A stretch of DNA of 64,000 nt from Ensifer adhaerens (GTDB lineage: Bacteria; Pseudomonadota; Alphaproteobacteria; Rhizobiales; Rhizobiaceae): NCBI RefSeq assembly GCF_000697965.2, contig NZ_CP015882.1, positions 186,001 to 250,000 on the forward strand, written 5' to 3'. Shown in pieces: positions 9,011 to 17,008 of the stretch; the first letter of the stretch is position 1, and each line of letters begins with the position of its first letter. The notes below the pieces were generated by a model. The model searched no databases. It was not told the origin of the DNA and saw only the letters and a program-made list of their open reading frames with translations. Position numbers and translations under genes: made by a program.

Positions 9011-9559
9011 ATGAAAGAGGTATCCGCACTACAAACCTACCGTGTGCTGGAGCCAGGCCCGATCGTTATGGTAACGACCAGCGATCGGGGAAAGCCAAAC
9101 GTCATGACGATGGGCTTTCATATGATGATCCAGCACGCGCCGCCGCTGATCGGCTGCATCATCGGGCCGTGGGACCATAGCTTCGAGACAATTCTGGCGA
9201 CGGGCGAGTGTGTCATCGCCGTTCCGGGTCTCGACCTCGCCGAGACGGTTGTCGATGTGGGGAACTGCTCGGGCGACAGCGTTGACAAGTTTCAGCGTTT
9301 TGGACTGCGCACCGAAAAGGCGAAGGAGGTGTCCGCGCCTCTTATCGCCGACTGCCTGGTGAACATCGAATGCGTGGTGGTCGATCGGCGCAACGTCGAG
9401 CCGTACAACCTGTTCATCCTGGAAGCCAAGCGCCTATGGGTGAACGAAACCCGCAAGGAGCGTCGAACACTTCACCACCGGGGCGACGGCACCTTCACCG
9501 TCGACGGCGGAACGCTCGATCTCAAGGACCGTATGGTCAAGTGGCGCCATCTGCCCTGA
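9011..9559 (+). CDS. Flavin reductase-like domain protein
   Basis: A 182-residue protein of the flavin-reductase (FMN-binding split barrel) family: PGPIVMVTTSDRGKPNVMTMGFHMM is the flavin-binding opening, with CVIAVPGLDLAETVVDVGNCSGDSVDKFQRFGL in the middle. Such proteins reduce free FMN/FAD or act as FMN-binding oxidoreductases. ATG at 9011 follows GAGAGTAGG. The gene follows the SDR by 56 bases and probably shares its transcript. A degenerate second copy lies at 16.47-16.72 kb. Confidence 0.86.
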   Translation: MKEVSALQTYRVLEPGPIVMVTTSDRGKPNVMTMGFHMMIQHAPPLIGCIIGPWDHSFETILATGECVIAVPGLDLAETVVDVGNCSGDSVDKFQRFGLRTEKAKEVSAPLIADCLVNIECVVVDRRNVEPYNLFILEAKRLWVNETRKERRTLHHRGDGTFTVDGGTLDLKDRMVKWRHLP

Positions 9560-9600
9560 GGGCGTCGGCCGCCTCATTCGAAACCTAGAGGAGAAACCCT

Positions 9601-9885
9601 ATGTCTGCCTATCTCGTCGTCGACCTCGATATTCACGATATGAATTCGATCGAAGACTATCGTTCCAAGGCATTGCCGCTTGTTGCCAAAGCAGGCGGCC
9701 GCCTGATCGCTCTCGACGCCACGCCACTTGCACTCGAAGACTGGGAAGCCACCAACATGCTGATCATTGAATTCCCGGACAAAGAAGCGATCAGCCAGTT
9801 GTTCGCATCGCAAGAATATCAACCACTTGCAGCCCAGCGCCAGGCTGCTGCCAAATCGAGGATCATCGCGATCGCGGGCGCCTGA
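9601..9885 (+). CDS. DUF1330 protein
   Basis: A 94-residue protein with the DUF1330 ferredoxin-like fold pattern: AYLVVDLDIHDMNSIEDYRSKALPLVAKAGGRLI, then LIIEFPDKEAISQLFASQEYQPL, the family signature ending in a Tyr before the final helix. Function is unknown; members often accompany oxidoreductases. GAGGAG lies 7 bases upstream of the ATG. Confidence 0.88.
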   Translation: MSAYLVVDLDIHDMNSIEDYRSKALPLVAKAGGRLIALDATPLALEDWEATNMLIIEFPDKEAISQLFASQEYQPLAAQRQAAAKSRIIAIAGA

Positions 9886-9914
9886 AGTCTGTCAACTCGG
9901 TAAGGACTATCAAA

Positions 9915-10049
9915 ATGGCCGAACTGACCAATGTGGCCTTCTTCAAGGCAAAGCCCGATATTTCCTTGCGATGGTGCCTGACCTTTGTGTCACCGATGTT
10001 GAGATCCGAGGGTTTCAGCAGCGCTCGGCGCTATCTGCATAGCTGCTGA
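9915..10049 (+). pseudogene. Truncated ABM-type monooxygenase
   Basis: The first 14 residues, MAELTNVAFFKAKP, look like the start of small antibiotic-biosynthesis-monooxygenase (ABM, YgiN-like) proteins, which are about 95 residues long. After that the reading frame becomes non-homologous and stops at codon 45. An internal deletion or frameshift has probably removed the rest. It sits last in the SDR-flavin reductase-DUF1330 unit, before a terminator. Confidence 0.55.
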
Positions 10050-10059
10050 CCATCGAACG

Positions 10060-10092
10060 AAAAGAGCCCGGGGGAAGGCCCGGGCTCTTTTG
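10060..10092. terminator. Bidirectional intrinsic terminator
   Basis: AAAGAGCCCGGG and CCCGGGCTCTTTT form a 12-bp GC-rich stem with a short GGAAGG loop and T/A runs on both sides. It separates the + strand flavin-reductase unit from the convergent doxX gene and can stop transcription from both directions. Confidence 0.88.
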
Positions 10093-10106
10093 CGGCTTAT
10101 GCGAGG

Positions 10107-10541
10107 TTAGCGGCGAGCGTCGAGGCTGAGGCGACCCGCGCCGAACGCGACGACCTGCAGCAGACCACCGGCCATGGCGATATTCTTGAAGAAGTGGATG
10201 AACTGGTTCAGGTCGCTGAGGTTGTTGTGGAACGTCACCGCGGTGACAATGCTGAACAGAGCCAGGACCAGGGCAACGATGCGGGTCTGGAAGCCGAGGA
10301 TCAGCGCCCCGCCGCCGACGATCTCCGTCACGACTGCCGCGCCATAGGACAGCGAGGGGAAGGGCAGGCCGACCATATTGATATAGCCGATCGTTCCGGC
10401 CGGGTCCGAGATCTTGCTGATGCCGGAAAGTAGGAAGATGGCGGCAAGAAGAACACGGCCGGCGAGCGGGGCCACGCCATTAATGAGGAGCGACTTGGAA
10501 AGAGTTTCAGCGCGCTCAGCGATTGCATCGGAATAAGACAT
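10107..10541 (-). CDS. DoxX-family membrane protein
   Basis: A 144-residue inner-membrane protein with four predicted membrane segments: LAGRVLLAAIFLLSGISKI (the DoxX signature), PSLSYGAAVVTEIVGGGALILG, RIVALVLALFSIVTAVTF and IAMAGGLLQVVAFGAG. DoxX proteins are linked to thiol and redox homeostasis in some bacteria. The start at 10541 has AGGAG 8 bases upstream; the open frame back to 10640 lacks one. Convergent with the flavin-reductase unit. Confidence 0.9.
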   Translation of the reverse strand: MSYSDAIAERAETLSKSLLINGVAPLAGRVLLAAIFLLSGISKISDPAGTIGYINMVGLPFPSLSYGAAVVTEIVGGGALILGFQTRIVALVLALFSIVTAVTFHNNLSDLNQFIHFFKNIAMAGGLLQVVAFGAGRLSLDARR

Positions 10542-10861
10542 CGACGTTTCTCCTGTGTTGGGGCGCAGCCGCCGTGGCTGCGTCGTGAGGAGAAACTGCC
10601 ATCTTGAGATCGGACGAAAAAGCCGGATATTCTCGCGCATTATCGTCGATAATCTCGAACGATGCCGCAGAAAAACCCGCGCTGGGAAGGCGCGCGTCCG
10701 ATCGGAGGGTCCTGAAGTTCAGTTTCGTTGCCGTGCTGAGATAATGAAGATCAATATTTTGAGTTTCGTCACGGGTAAGCTCCTCGGTTTAGGAAGCGGT
10801 CAGCAAGTGTGCTGCCCATGGCGAGAGATTCTCCTTGTGCGCGCGCCCGCGATAGAATGGA

Positions 10862-10928
10862 GTCCGGGTAGATTGCCTGATTCTACGCGTACCCGGACCA
10901 GAAGCGGAGCCGCGGTGAGGCGGCTCCG
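10862..10928. repeat. Pair of intergenic hairpins
   Basis: GTCCGGGTA (10862-10870) pairs with TACCCGGAC (10890-10898), and CGGAGCCGC (10905-10913) pairs with GCGGCTCCG (10920-10928). Neither stem has a T run. Two palindromes in tandem in an intergenic gap resemble the mosaic palindromic elements of rhizobial genomes; the wider gap 10542-10977 holds no credible gene. Confidence 0.5.
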
Positions 10929-10977
10929 TGCAGGGCAAAGTGGAAGGCAGTTGCCTGATCCTCAGCACAAGGTCAGG

Positions 10978-11796
10978 CTATAATTCGGAGGAGCCGCCCG
11001 AAGCAACCTGGTAGCGTGATGCCGGCTTCCCGCTTTGCGTCGCTGCAAAAAGCTTGTTTCGTGCTACATCGAAAGAAGCCCAAAGCTCAAGGTCCTCTAC
11101 CGACGGCATTGTCACGAGTTCACCTTTGTCGAGGCCCAAAAGGGCCGCGTCAACGAGGTCTGTGGTCGTCATGACCACGTCTGGATCAAATGCTGAAAGA
11201 GGGATGCCCGCATGGTCGTAGAACTCCGTTGCGGTCCCGGCAGGCAGCACCACCTGCACCTTCACCGCGGTTCCGGCCAATTCTTCCTGAAGGCCCCGGC
11301 TGAAGCTTAGGACAAATGCTTTCGTCGCGCTGTAGAGCGATGTTATCGGCAGGGAATGTAACGCCATCACCGAAGCGATATTGATGATCGCGCCGCTGTC
11401 GCGGGCGATAAAGTTGGGAAGGGCTGCACGTGTCAACCGCGTCAAAGCGGTCACGTTCAGCGCGATCATGGAGATCGAATCTTCATGCGAAATGTCCGTT
11501 GTTGTTCCGAGCTTTCCATTTCCCGCGTTGTTCACGAGCAGTGTGATGCGACTGTCTGAACGCAGGGTATTCTCGACCTTTGTGATACCGGATTCCGTTG
11601 TGAGATCGGCCTCGAGAACCTCCACGTTTGAACCATGTCGACAGGAAAGGTCAGTTGCGAGTTTGTCGAGCCGATCCAGTCGTCGGGCGACCAGAATGAG
11701 ATCATATCCCCGGTGTGCAAGGCGGTCGGCATACCCAGCGCCGATGCCGGAGGACGCACCGGTGACGAGAGCCACTGGCTTTTCATGGTTGGTCAT
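10978..11796 (-). CDS. Short-chain dehydrogenase/reductase
   Basis: A 272-residue SDR with TGASSGIGAGYADRLAHRGY at the cofactor site, basic VARRLDRL (NADPH preference), LVNNAGNG, and catalytic YSATK near residue 155. It resembles the DltE/YqjQ-like group with a long C-terminal extension. ATG at 11796 has GGAG 8 bases before it and is preferred to 11808. Divergent from a TetR regulator with palindromes in between. Confidence 0.92.
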   Translation of the reverse strand: MTNHEKPVALVTGASSGIGAGYADRLAHRGYDLILVARRLDRLDKLATDLSCRHGSNVEVLEADLTTESGITKVENTLRSDSRITLLVNNAGNGKLGTTTDISHEDSISMIALNVTALTRLTRAALPNFIARDSGAIINIASVMALHSLPITSLYSATKAFVLSFSRGLQEELAGTAVKVQVVLPAGTATEFYDHAGIPLSAFDPDVVMTTTDLVDAALLGLDKGELVTMPSVEDLELWASFDVARNKLFAATQSGKPASRYQVASGGSSEL

Positions 11797-11814
11797 ATAT
11801 CGCTCCATGTTTTA

Positions 11815-11874
11815 TAATGATCGTTAAACAACACAGCTTGACGATCGCTGTCAAACATTATTTAATGACCGTTA
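11815..11874. promoter_or_regulatory. Candidate TetR operators between divergent genes
   Basis: TAATGATCGTTA (11815-11826) and TAATGACCGTTA (11863-11874) are near-palindromic direct repeats about 48 bp apart, and between them lies TTGAC-GATCGCT-GTCAA (11839-11855). The second copy overlaps the start codon of the TetR gene, which fits autorepression. Assignment is inferred from position and symmetry. Confidence 0.5.
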
Positions 11875-12461
11875 TGAAACCTAAGAAATCACCCGGTGGC
11901 GGTCGCCCTAGAGAATTTGATCGTGACGCGGCATTGGAGACCGCGATGCGGCTGTTTTGGCGACACGGCTATGAAGGTGTCTCGTTCCAACAACTCACCG
12001 CTGCCATGGGAGTTGCGGCACCCAGCCTTTACGCTGCGTTCGGAAACAAGAGCGCGCTTTATCTCGAAGCCGTCGACAGATATCGAAGCCTGCGAGGCGC
12101 CACGGATCTCTCCTTCATGGATGTATACGAGACTGCTGACGATGCAGTGCTTGCTCTCCTTATCGCAACGGCACACGGCCTGAGCGATCCGTCCACCGAA
12201 GCGGGCTGCATGCTCAACATGGGCATGCTGACAAGTCATCCGGATCACGCCGAGATTGCAGCGCAGCTTTCCGAACGTCGAACGGCCTTCACAGCGTTGC
12301 TCGCAGGAAAGCTGCAGCGCTGGCTCGATGAGGAAGCCGCCGCTGACAGGGCAGTTTATCTTTCCGCGGTTATTCAAGGCATGGCAGTACAGGCCCGCGA
12401 CGGGGCCGGTCGCGAACGGCTGGAAGGGCTTGCCAGATTGGCTGCCAAAGCCATCAGTTGA
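11874..12461 (+). CDS. TetR-family regulator
   Basis: A 195-residue repressor. The N-terminus GGGRPREFDRDAALETAMRLFWRHGYEGVSFQQLTAAMGVAAPSLYAAFGNKSALYLEA is the classic TetR helix-turn-helix of the AcuR/YezE-like group, which often responds to small electrophiles. The rest is an all-helical ligand domain with a TetR_C-type segment (EAGCMLNMG). ATG 11874 is chosen because it begins the conserved region. Divergent from the SDR at 10978-11796. Confidence 0.9.
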   Translation: MKPKKSPGGGRPREFDRDAALETAMRLFWRHGYEGVSFQQLTAAMGVAAPSLYAAFGNKSALYLEAVDRYRSLRGATDLSFMDVYETADDAVLALLIATAHGLSDPSTEAGCMLNMGMLTSHPDHAEIAAQLSERRTAFTALLAGKLQRWLDEEAAADRAVYLSAVIQGMAVQARDGAGRERLEGLARLAAKAIS

Positions 12462-12531
12462 TCCCCGCCAAGGAGCAGCATGCGGCGACGCCTGGCGGTT
12501 TATCAGGTGTCACCAATCCCGTCGGGATAGC

Positions 12532-13581
12532 TCACGCCGCTTCTTTGCTGGCGAGTTGCGCCTTGACGGCGGGGATCACTTCTTCGCCGTACAGTCGGAT
12601 GCTTTGCATGAGATATGTGTGAGGAAGCGTTCCCGCGCTGTATTTAAGCTGGAACCGTTCAGCCCCCAAAGTATGGAGAACGGGAGCCAGCTTTGCCGCC
12701 ACCGTCTCCGCTGATCCGACATAGAGCGAACCGTTCTCGATCTCTGCGACATATTCGTCCATGGTAATTGGGCCCCAACCGCGTTCTTTTCCTATTCTGT
12801 CGCGCATCGCTCGATAGTGCGGCCAGAACTCGTCCCTTGCTTGCTCGTCGCTGTCGGCGATGTACCCAGGCGAATGGATGCCAAAGGGCAGCGGTTCAAA
12901 GCCGAGCTTTCGTGTCGCCTCGTGGTAGAGATCGACATAGGGTTTGAAGCGATATGGGCTTCCACCGATGATGGCGAGCATCAGAGGCAGCCGGTACTGC
13001 GCAGCGCGTATCACGGAGTTGGGACTGCCGCCGACGCCAATCCATGTCTTCAGTCGACCGGTTTCCACGTGCGGGAACACGCTCTGCTCGCTCAATGGCG
13101 GCCGGGTGGTCCCGGACCAGCTTACCGGCCTCTGCTCCAGCAGGTCGGAAAACAGGTCCAGCTTTTCCTGAAAGAGAGTTTCGTAGTCGCTGAGTGAAAA
13201 ACCGAACAGCGGAAAGGACTCGGTAAAGGAACCGCGGCCGAGGATCGCTTCGGCACGACCGTTCGAAACAGCATCGAGGGTGGAAAAGCGCTGGAAGACC
13301 CTGATGGGGTCATCCGAACTCAGCACCGTCACGGCGGAACCCAGCTTTATGCGGGAGGTCACGCCGGCGATCGCCGCAAGCACGATTTCGGGGGCGGACA
13401 CGGCAAAATCTTCACGGTGGTGCTCGCCAATACCAAAGAAGTCGATGCCGAGCTGATCGGCAAGAATGGCCTCCTCGACAAGATTGCGGATGACTTGCGC
13501 GTGATGTTCCGGCTGGTCGGCGTTATCAAGGGTAACGTCCCCGAAGGTGTCCAGACCGAACTCGATGTTCGTGGTTTTCAT
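12532..13581 (-). CDS. LLM-class flavin-dependent oxidoreductase
   Basis: A 349-residue bacterial-luciferase-like TIM-barrel protein. FGLDTFGDV opens the barrel; LGIDFFGIGEHHREDFAVSAPEIVLAAIAGVTSRIKLGSAVTVLSSDDPIRVFQ is the diagnostic FMN/substrate region; GRGSFTESFPLFG and IGVGGSPNSV follow. It would use FMNH2 or F420-type reduced flavin for monooxygenation or hydride transfer; substrate unknown. Last of three minus-strand genes after pirin and the F420-oxidoreductase-like gene, separated from them by a strong hairpin. Confidence 0.92.
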   Translation of the reverse strand: MKTTNIEFGLDTFGDVTLDNADQPEHHAQVIRNLVEEAILADQLGIDFFGIGEHHREDFAVSAPEIVLAAIAGVTSRIKLGSAVTVLSSDDPIRVFQRFSTLDAVSNGRAEAILGRGSFTESFPLFGFSLSDYETLFQEKLDLFSDLLEQRPVSWSGTTRPPLSEQSVFPHVETGRLKTWIGVGGSPNSVIRAAQYRLPLMLAIIGGSPYRFKPYVDLYHEATRKLGFEPLPFGIHSPGYIADSDEQARDEFWPHYRAMRDRIGKERGWGPITMDEYVAEIENGSLYVGSAETVAAKLAPVLHTLGAERFQLKYSAGTLPHTYLMQSIRLYGEEVIPAVKAQLASKEAA

Positions 13582-13772
13582 TTTGTTTCCTTTCGACGCC
13601 TGTCCAGTCGCGCCGGATTGAAGGTCACGACCTCGCTTTGGAACATAAGAATTCCAATCTCCAGGTCGATCGGCCTAATCTCCGATCATGAGGCTGGAAA
13701 TGATCGAAAAGCTCTACATGAGAGTTGCGCGGTTCGGTCTCGGCCTGGCTTTCGGAGCCTGAGTGCGGGGGA

Positions 13773-13797
13773 GAGCCGCCCGACGGGCGGGCGGCTC
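13773..13797. terminator. GC-rich hairpin downstream of the F420-like gene
   Basis: GAGCCGCCC and GGGCGGCTC form a 9-bp stem with a 7-base loop, just after the stop of the 13804-14400 gene. There is no T run, so it may act as an mRNA-stabilising or weak terminator element between that gene and the LLM oxidoreductase. Confidence 0.5.
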
Positions 13798-13803
13798 CAT
13801 TCT

Positions 13804-14400
13804 TCAATCCTTCAGCAGGGTCAACGCGACGAGCGGCTGTCCGAAATGCTGCAGAGAGCCAGAAGTTTTGAAGCTGCCGAGATCGGAAGGCGCAAAACCA
13901 AGGCGAGCGATCAGGTCAGCGACCGTCGTGCGCGCTTCCTGAAAGTTTCCGGAAAGGAACAACACGCGTCTACCGCTTTCCTTGACCGGATCCGCAGCCA
14001 GAACAGCGGCCGGGAGCGTGTTGAACGCCTTCACGAGCTCAGCACCGGGGAACAGTTCGGCGACAATTTCCGAAGACAGGCGGCCGCCGAGATCGCGCGG
14101 CTTGAACGCAGGAAAATCGATAGCGTTCGTCGCATCTACAATGATGCGGCCTTCCCAGTCCGATTTTCTCTTAGCGACTTGCGGTACAGCATCATACGGC
14201 ACTGCCAAAATAATGACGTCGGAATGAAGAGCTTGCTCCAGTTCCGCAGCCTTCACCGTGCTGCCAAACTTGTCGGTGATCGTCTGAAGCGAAGCCGCAC
14301 CGCGTGTGTTGGCGATAACGGCATCGATGCCTGCGGCGTGGAAACGTTCTGCCAGTGCAGAGCCGATCGCGCCAGAACCAATGATTGCATATGTCGTCAT
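13804..14400 (-). CDS. NADP oxidoreductase, F420-dependent-like
   Basis: A 198-residue Rossmann protein beginning TTYAIIGSGAIGSALAERF, a NAD(P)-binding GxGxxG, with VILAVPYDAVP and VKAFNTLPAAVLAADP, the hallmarks of the F420-dependent NADP reductase/YwnB-like group. In organisms without F420 such proteins are assumed to be NAD(P)H-dependent reductases; the actual partner is unknown. AGGAG lies 7 bases before ATG 14400. It follows the pirin gene by 28 bases, probably in one transcript. Confidence 0.87.
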   Translation of the reverse strand: MTTYAIIGSGAIGSALAERFHAAGIDAVIANTRGAASLQTITDKFGSTVKAAELEQALHSDVIILAVPYDAVPQVAKRKSDWEGRIIVDATNAIDFPAFKPRDLGGRLSSEIVAELFPGAELVKAFNTLPAAVLAADPVKESGRRVLFLSGNFQEARTTVADLIARLGFAPSDLGSFKTSGSLQHFGQPLVALTLLKD

Positions 14401-14428
14401 AGTCGTTCTCCTTGATATGCTGCGATTG

Positions 14429-15325
14429 TCAGTTGAAGTTGTCGGGGAGGGGAATGAACTCGTCGTCTCCCGGCACGCCGGGGAATTGCCGTTCGCGCCA
14501 TAGATTGGCGGCATGGCGGATGCGATCTTGATCGGTGGCTACGAAATTCCAGCGGATGAAACGCTTTTCCGGAAGCGGTTCTCCTCCAAACGCAAGGAAC
14601 CGGGATGGTTGCCTCGCCTTCACTACGATTTCTGCGCCGGGCTTGAACACGATCAGACGGTCAGGCCCGTGGGTCCCGTCCTGACCGGTGATCTCGATTG
14701 CACCGTCGACAACGAAGATCGCTCGCTCGATATGCTCGCCATCGATCCTGTAGCGGGCGCCGGCCTGAAGCTGAATGTCGGCGGAAAACAGATCAGAGAA
14801 GGTGGTGGTGGGTGCGCGCCGGCCGTGCAGGGTGCCGGCGAGAAGCTTCATGTTGATGCCCTCGCCACTGACCGTCGGCAATTCGTTGACGCTTAGGTGC
14901 TGGAAACGTGGTGTCGTCTCTTCGGACTGTTTCGGAAGAGCAATCCAGCTCTGCAGGCCTGCGAGCTTCCCTCCGTCCTTGCGAATGTGCTCCGGCGTGC
15001 GTTCAGAGTGAACAATGCCGGAGCCGGCCACCATCAGATTGACTTCGCCCGGGCTGATCGATTGTACGTAGCTTTCACTGTCACGATGCAGCAGTTCGCC
15101 TTCGAGAAGATAGGTGAGGGTCGATAGTCCAATGTGCGGATGGGGGCGGGTATCGATCCCCTCGCCGGCCCCAAAACGAACCGGTCCGAAACTGTCGAGA
15201 AATATGAACGGACCAACCATCTGGCGCATGGCCGAAGGAAGCGCGCGGCGGACAGAGAAACCTCCAAGGTCTCGGCTCGAAGGCAAGATCACCTGTTCGA
15301 TATCAGCGTTCGACAAATAGGACAT
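14429..15325 (-). CDS. Pirin-family protein
   Basis: A 298-residue bicupin. The pirin signature is clear: GPFIFLDSFGP, RPHPHIGLSTLTYLLEGELLHRDS with the iron-binding His residues, GEVNLMVAGSGIVHSER, and a second cupin ending in FGGEPLPEKRFIRWNFVA. Bacterial pirins bind Fe and some (YhhW-like) have quercetinase activity. First gene of the pirin/F420-like/LLM set and divergent from a LysR regulator 100 bp away. Confidence 0.93.
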   Translation of the reverse strand: MSYLSNADIEQVILPSSRDLGGFSVRRALPSAMRQMVGPFIFLDSFGPVRFGAGEGIDTRPHPHIGLSTLTYLLEGELLHRDSESYVQSISPGEVNLMVAGSGIVHSERTPEHIRKDGGKLAGLQSWIALPKQSEETTPRFQHLSVNELPTVSGEGINMKLLAGTLHGRRAPTTTFSDLFSADIQLQAGARYRIDGEHIERAIFVVDGAIEITGQDGTHGPDRLIVFKPGAEIVVKARQPSRFLAFGGEPLPEKRFIRWNFVATDQDRIRHAANLWRERQFPGVPGDDEFIPLPDNFN

Positions 15326-15425
15326 CGTCAGCTCCGACGGTTGAATTTCGATGAGCTGAAAATAAGTCCACTAGACGTTTCGGAAAACTCAGATAATTTC
15401 GGCGGAAACGATCGAGGAATTCGAA

Positions 15426-16340
15426 ATGTCAGATCCCGGCCAGCCGACGCTGGATCAGCTAAAAGTGTTCATCACCGTGGTTGAAACCGGGAGTTTCGCG
15501 GCCGCATCCCGCAAGCTTAACCGAGCCACCTCGGTCATCAGCTACACGATCGCCAATCTTGAAGCGCAACTGGGCGTGACGCTGTTCGATCGGCTATCGA
15601 CGAAGAAGCCGCAGCTAACCTTGGAGGGCAGGACAGTCCTTGCTGAGGCGAAGAGCGTTGCTCATGGCATCGATAACCTCCGTGCCAAGGTGAAGAGCAT
15701 GCTTCGCGGCGTAGAGCCGGAGGTTCACCTCGCACTTGATGTCATGCTGCCCGCCGCGCGCGTCATGGATGCGCTGAAGGCGTTTCGGAAGGAGTTCCCG
15801 AGCGTATCGCTTCGCTTGTATGTTGAGGCGCTCGGAGCGGTCACCCAGATGGTGCTGAACCGAAACGCCGGGATCGGCATTAGCGGCCCGCTCGATGTCG
15901 AAATCGCCGGGCTTGAACGCATCGGCGTGGGGTTCGTCAAACTGATACCGGTGGCCTCGCGTGACCATCCGCTGGCGGGCGGTTCACATCCGCCCGGAGC
16001 CGCACGAAGACACATTCAGTTGGTCCTGACCGACAGGTCTCCGCTCACTCAGGGACATGAGTTTGCTGTTGTCGGAAATCACACGTGGCGTCTGGCCGAC
16101 CTGGGCGCAAAGCATATGCTTCTCAAAGAGGGCATTGGTTGGGGCAACATGCCCGAGCCGATGGTACGTGATGACATCGTGGCGGGTCGTTTGGTGCAGC
16201 TTGACCTTCCCGATTGCAAAGGCGGCCCCTATCGCCTTCAGGCAGTGTATCGCACTGATGCGCCCCCTGGCCCTGCGGCCAGTTTCCTGGTTGACCATTT
16301 CCGAAGTCAGGATGTGGATGAGCCCATCGCCGCTGCTTAG
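15426..16340 (+). CDS. LysR-family transcriptional regulator
   Basis: A 304-residue LTTR: TLDQLKVFITVVETGSFAAASRKLNRATSVISYTIANLEAQLGVTLFDR is the DNA-binding part, followed by a long linker helix and a full effector domain. Divergent from pirin, which it likely regulates. The spacer 15326-15425 contains TTTCGGAAAACTCAGATAATTTCGGCGGAAACG, with a repeated TTTCGG that could include a T-N11-A site. Confidence 0.92.
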   Translation: MSDPGQPTLDQLKVFITVVETGSFAAASRKLNRATSVISYTIANLEAQLGVTLFDRLSTKKPQLTLEGRTVLAEAKSVAHGIDNLRAKVKSMLRGVEPEVHLALDVMLPAARVMDALKAFRKEFPSVSLRLYVEALGAVTQMVLNRNAGIGISGPLDVEIAGLERIGVGFVKLIPVASRDHPLAGGSHPPGAARRHIQLVLTDRSPLTQGHEFAVVGNHTWRLADLGAKHMLLKEGIGWGNMPEPMVRDDIVAGRLVQLDLPDCKGGPYRLQAVYRTDAPPGPAASFLVDHFRSQDVDEPIAAA

Positions 16341-16468
16341 CAGACGCGTTGACCCCCTCTTCCGGCTTCGACCGCTTGGCGTGGGCACGAGCGTACTGTC
16401 ATTCTCGATATGGGGAACGACGTCCTCAATGAGCAGAAGAGATGCCTGGTTCGCAATTGAACGGGCTG

Positions 16469-16720
16469 GGCAGTCGACAAGTTCAAATGTTTCGGCCTGA
16501 CGCCGAAGCCCGGCCGTGCCGCTGATCGAGGAGTGCCTTGCCAGCATGGAATGCGCAGTCGATGCCCGTGAAGCCCATAACCTCTTCATTCTGGATACTG
16601 AGCGGTTATGGATCGAGACTGAGCGCAAGGCGTAGCTTGCATCACCGCGGCAACCGTGCCTTTGCAGCCGAAGGCAGGTGCTCGGTCTAGAGGGCGCATG
16701 GTAAAATGGCGTCACGTTCC
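16469..16720 (+). pseudogene. Flavin-reductase-like pseudogene
   Basis: Fragments in successive frames match the intact gene at 9011-9559: AVDKFKCFGLTPKP at 16470, then PLIEECLASMECAVDAREAHNLFILDTERLWIE, then after a TAG stop LHHRGN and finally RMVKWRHVP, which corresponds to the C-terminal RMVKWRHLP. At least two frameshifts and an in-frame stop are present. The 5' half of the gene is missing or unrecognisable between 16341 and 16469. Confidence 0.8.
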
Positions 16721-16741
16721 GAGGCGACGCCATCGCTGTCT

Positions 16742-16990
16742 TTAGCAGTCGCCGGGCAGGAAAGCGGCCCGGCAATCATCGAGTTCAAGCGCATTCTCGT
16801 GGATAACGGCGACCTTTGAGGGGGCATTGGCACTGCCGGTCCACCGATCGAAGTTGGTCGCTAGCAACAGCAGCAGGACGACAGCCATCGCCACAGCTTC
16901 CACCAGCGACGGGCTGAGGCGCCGGCGGTGGGCCTCCTCGATCGTCTCGAGATTCCGGAAGGCGGGATGAAGTTTGTCACAATCGGACAT
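16742..16990 (-). CDS. Small membrane protein of unknown function
   Basis: 82 residues with a polar, charged N-terminus (HPAFRNLETIEEAHRRR), one hydrophobic segment (VEAVAMAVVLLLLLATNF) and a short C-terminal tail containing two Cys (DDCRAAFLPGDC). GGAGG lies 9 bases before ATG 16990. It is the last gene of the minus-strand set that begins with wrbA. No family recognised. Confidence 0.6.
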   Translation of the reverse strand: MSDCDKLHPAFRNLETIEEAHRRRLSPSLVEAVAMAVVLLLLLATNFDRWTGSANAPSKVAVIHENALELDDCRAAFLPGDC

Positions 16991-17008
16991 GACGGTTTCC
17001 TCCGAGCA

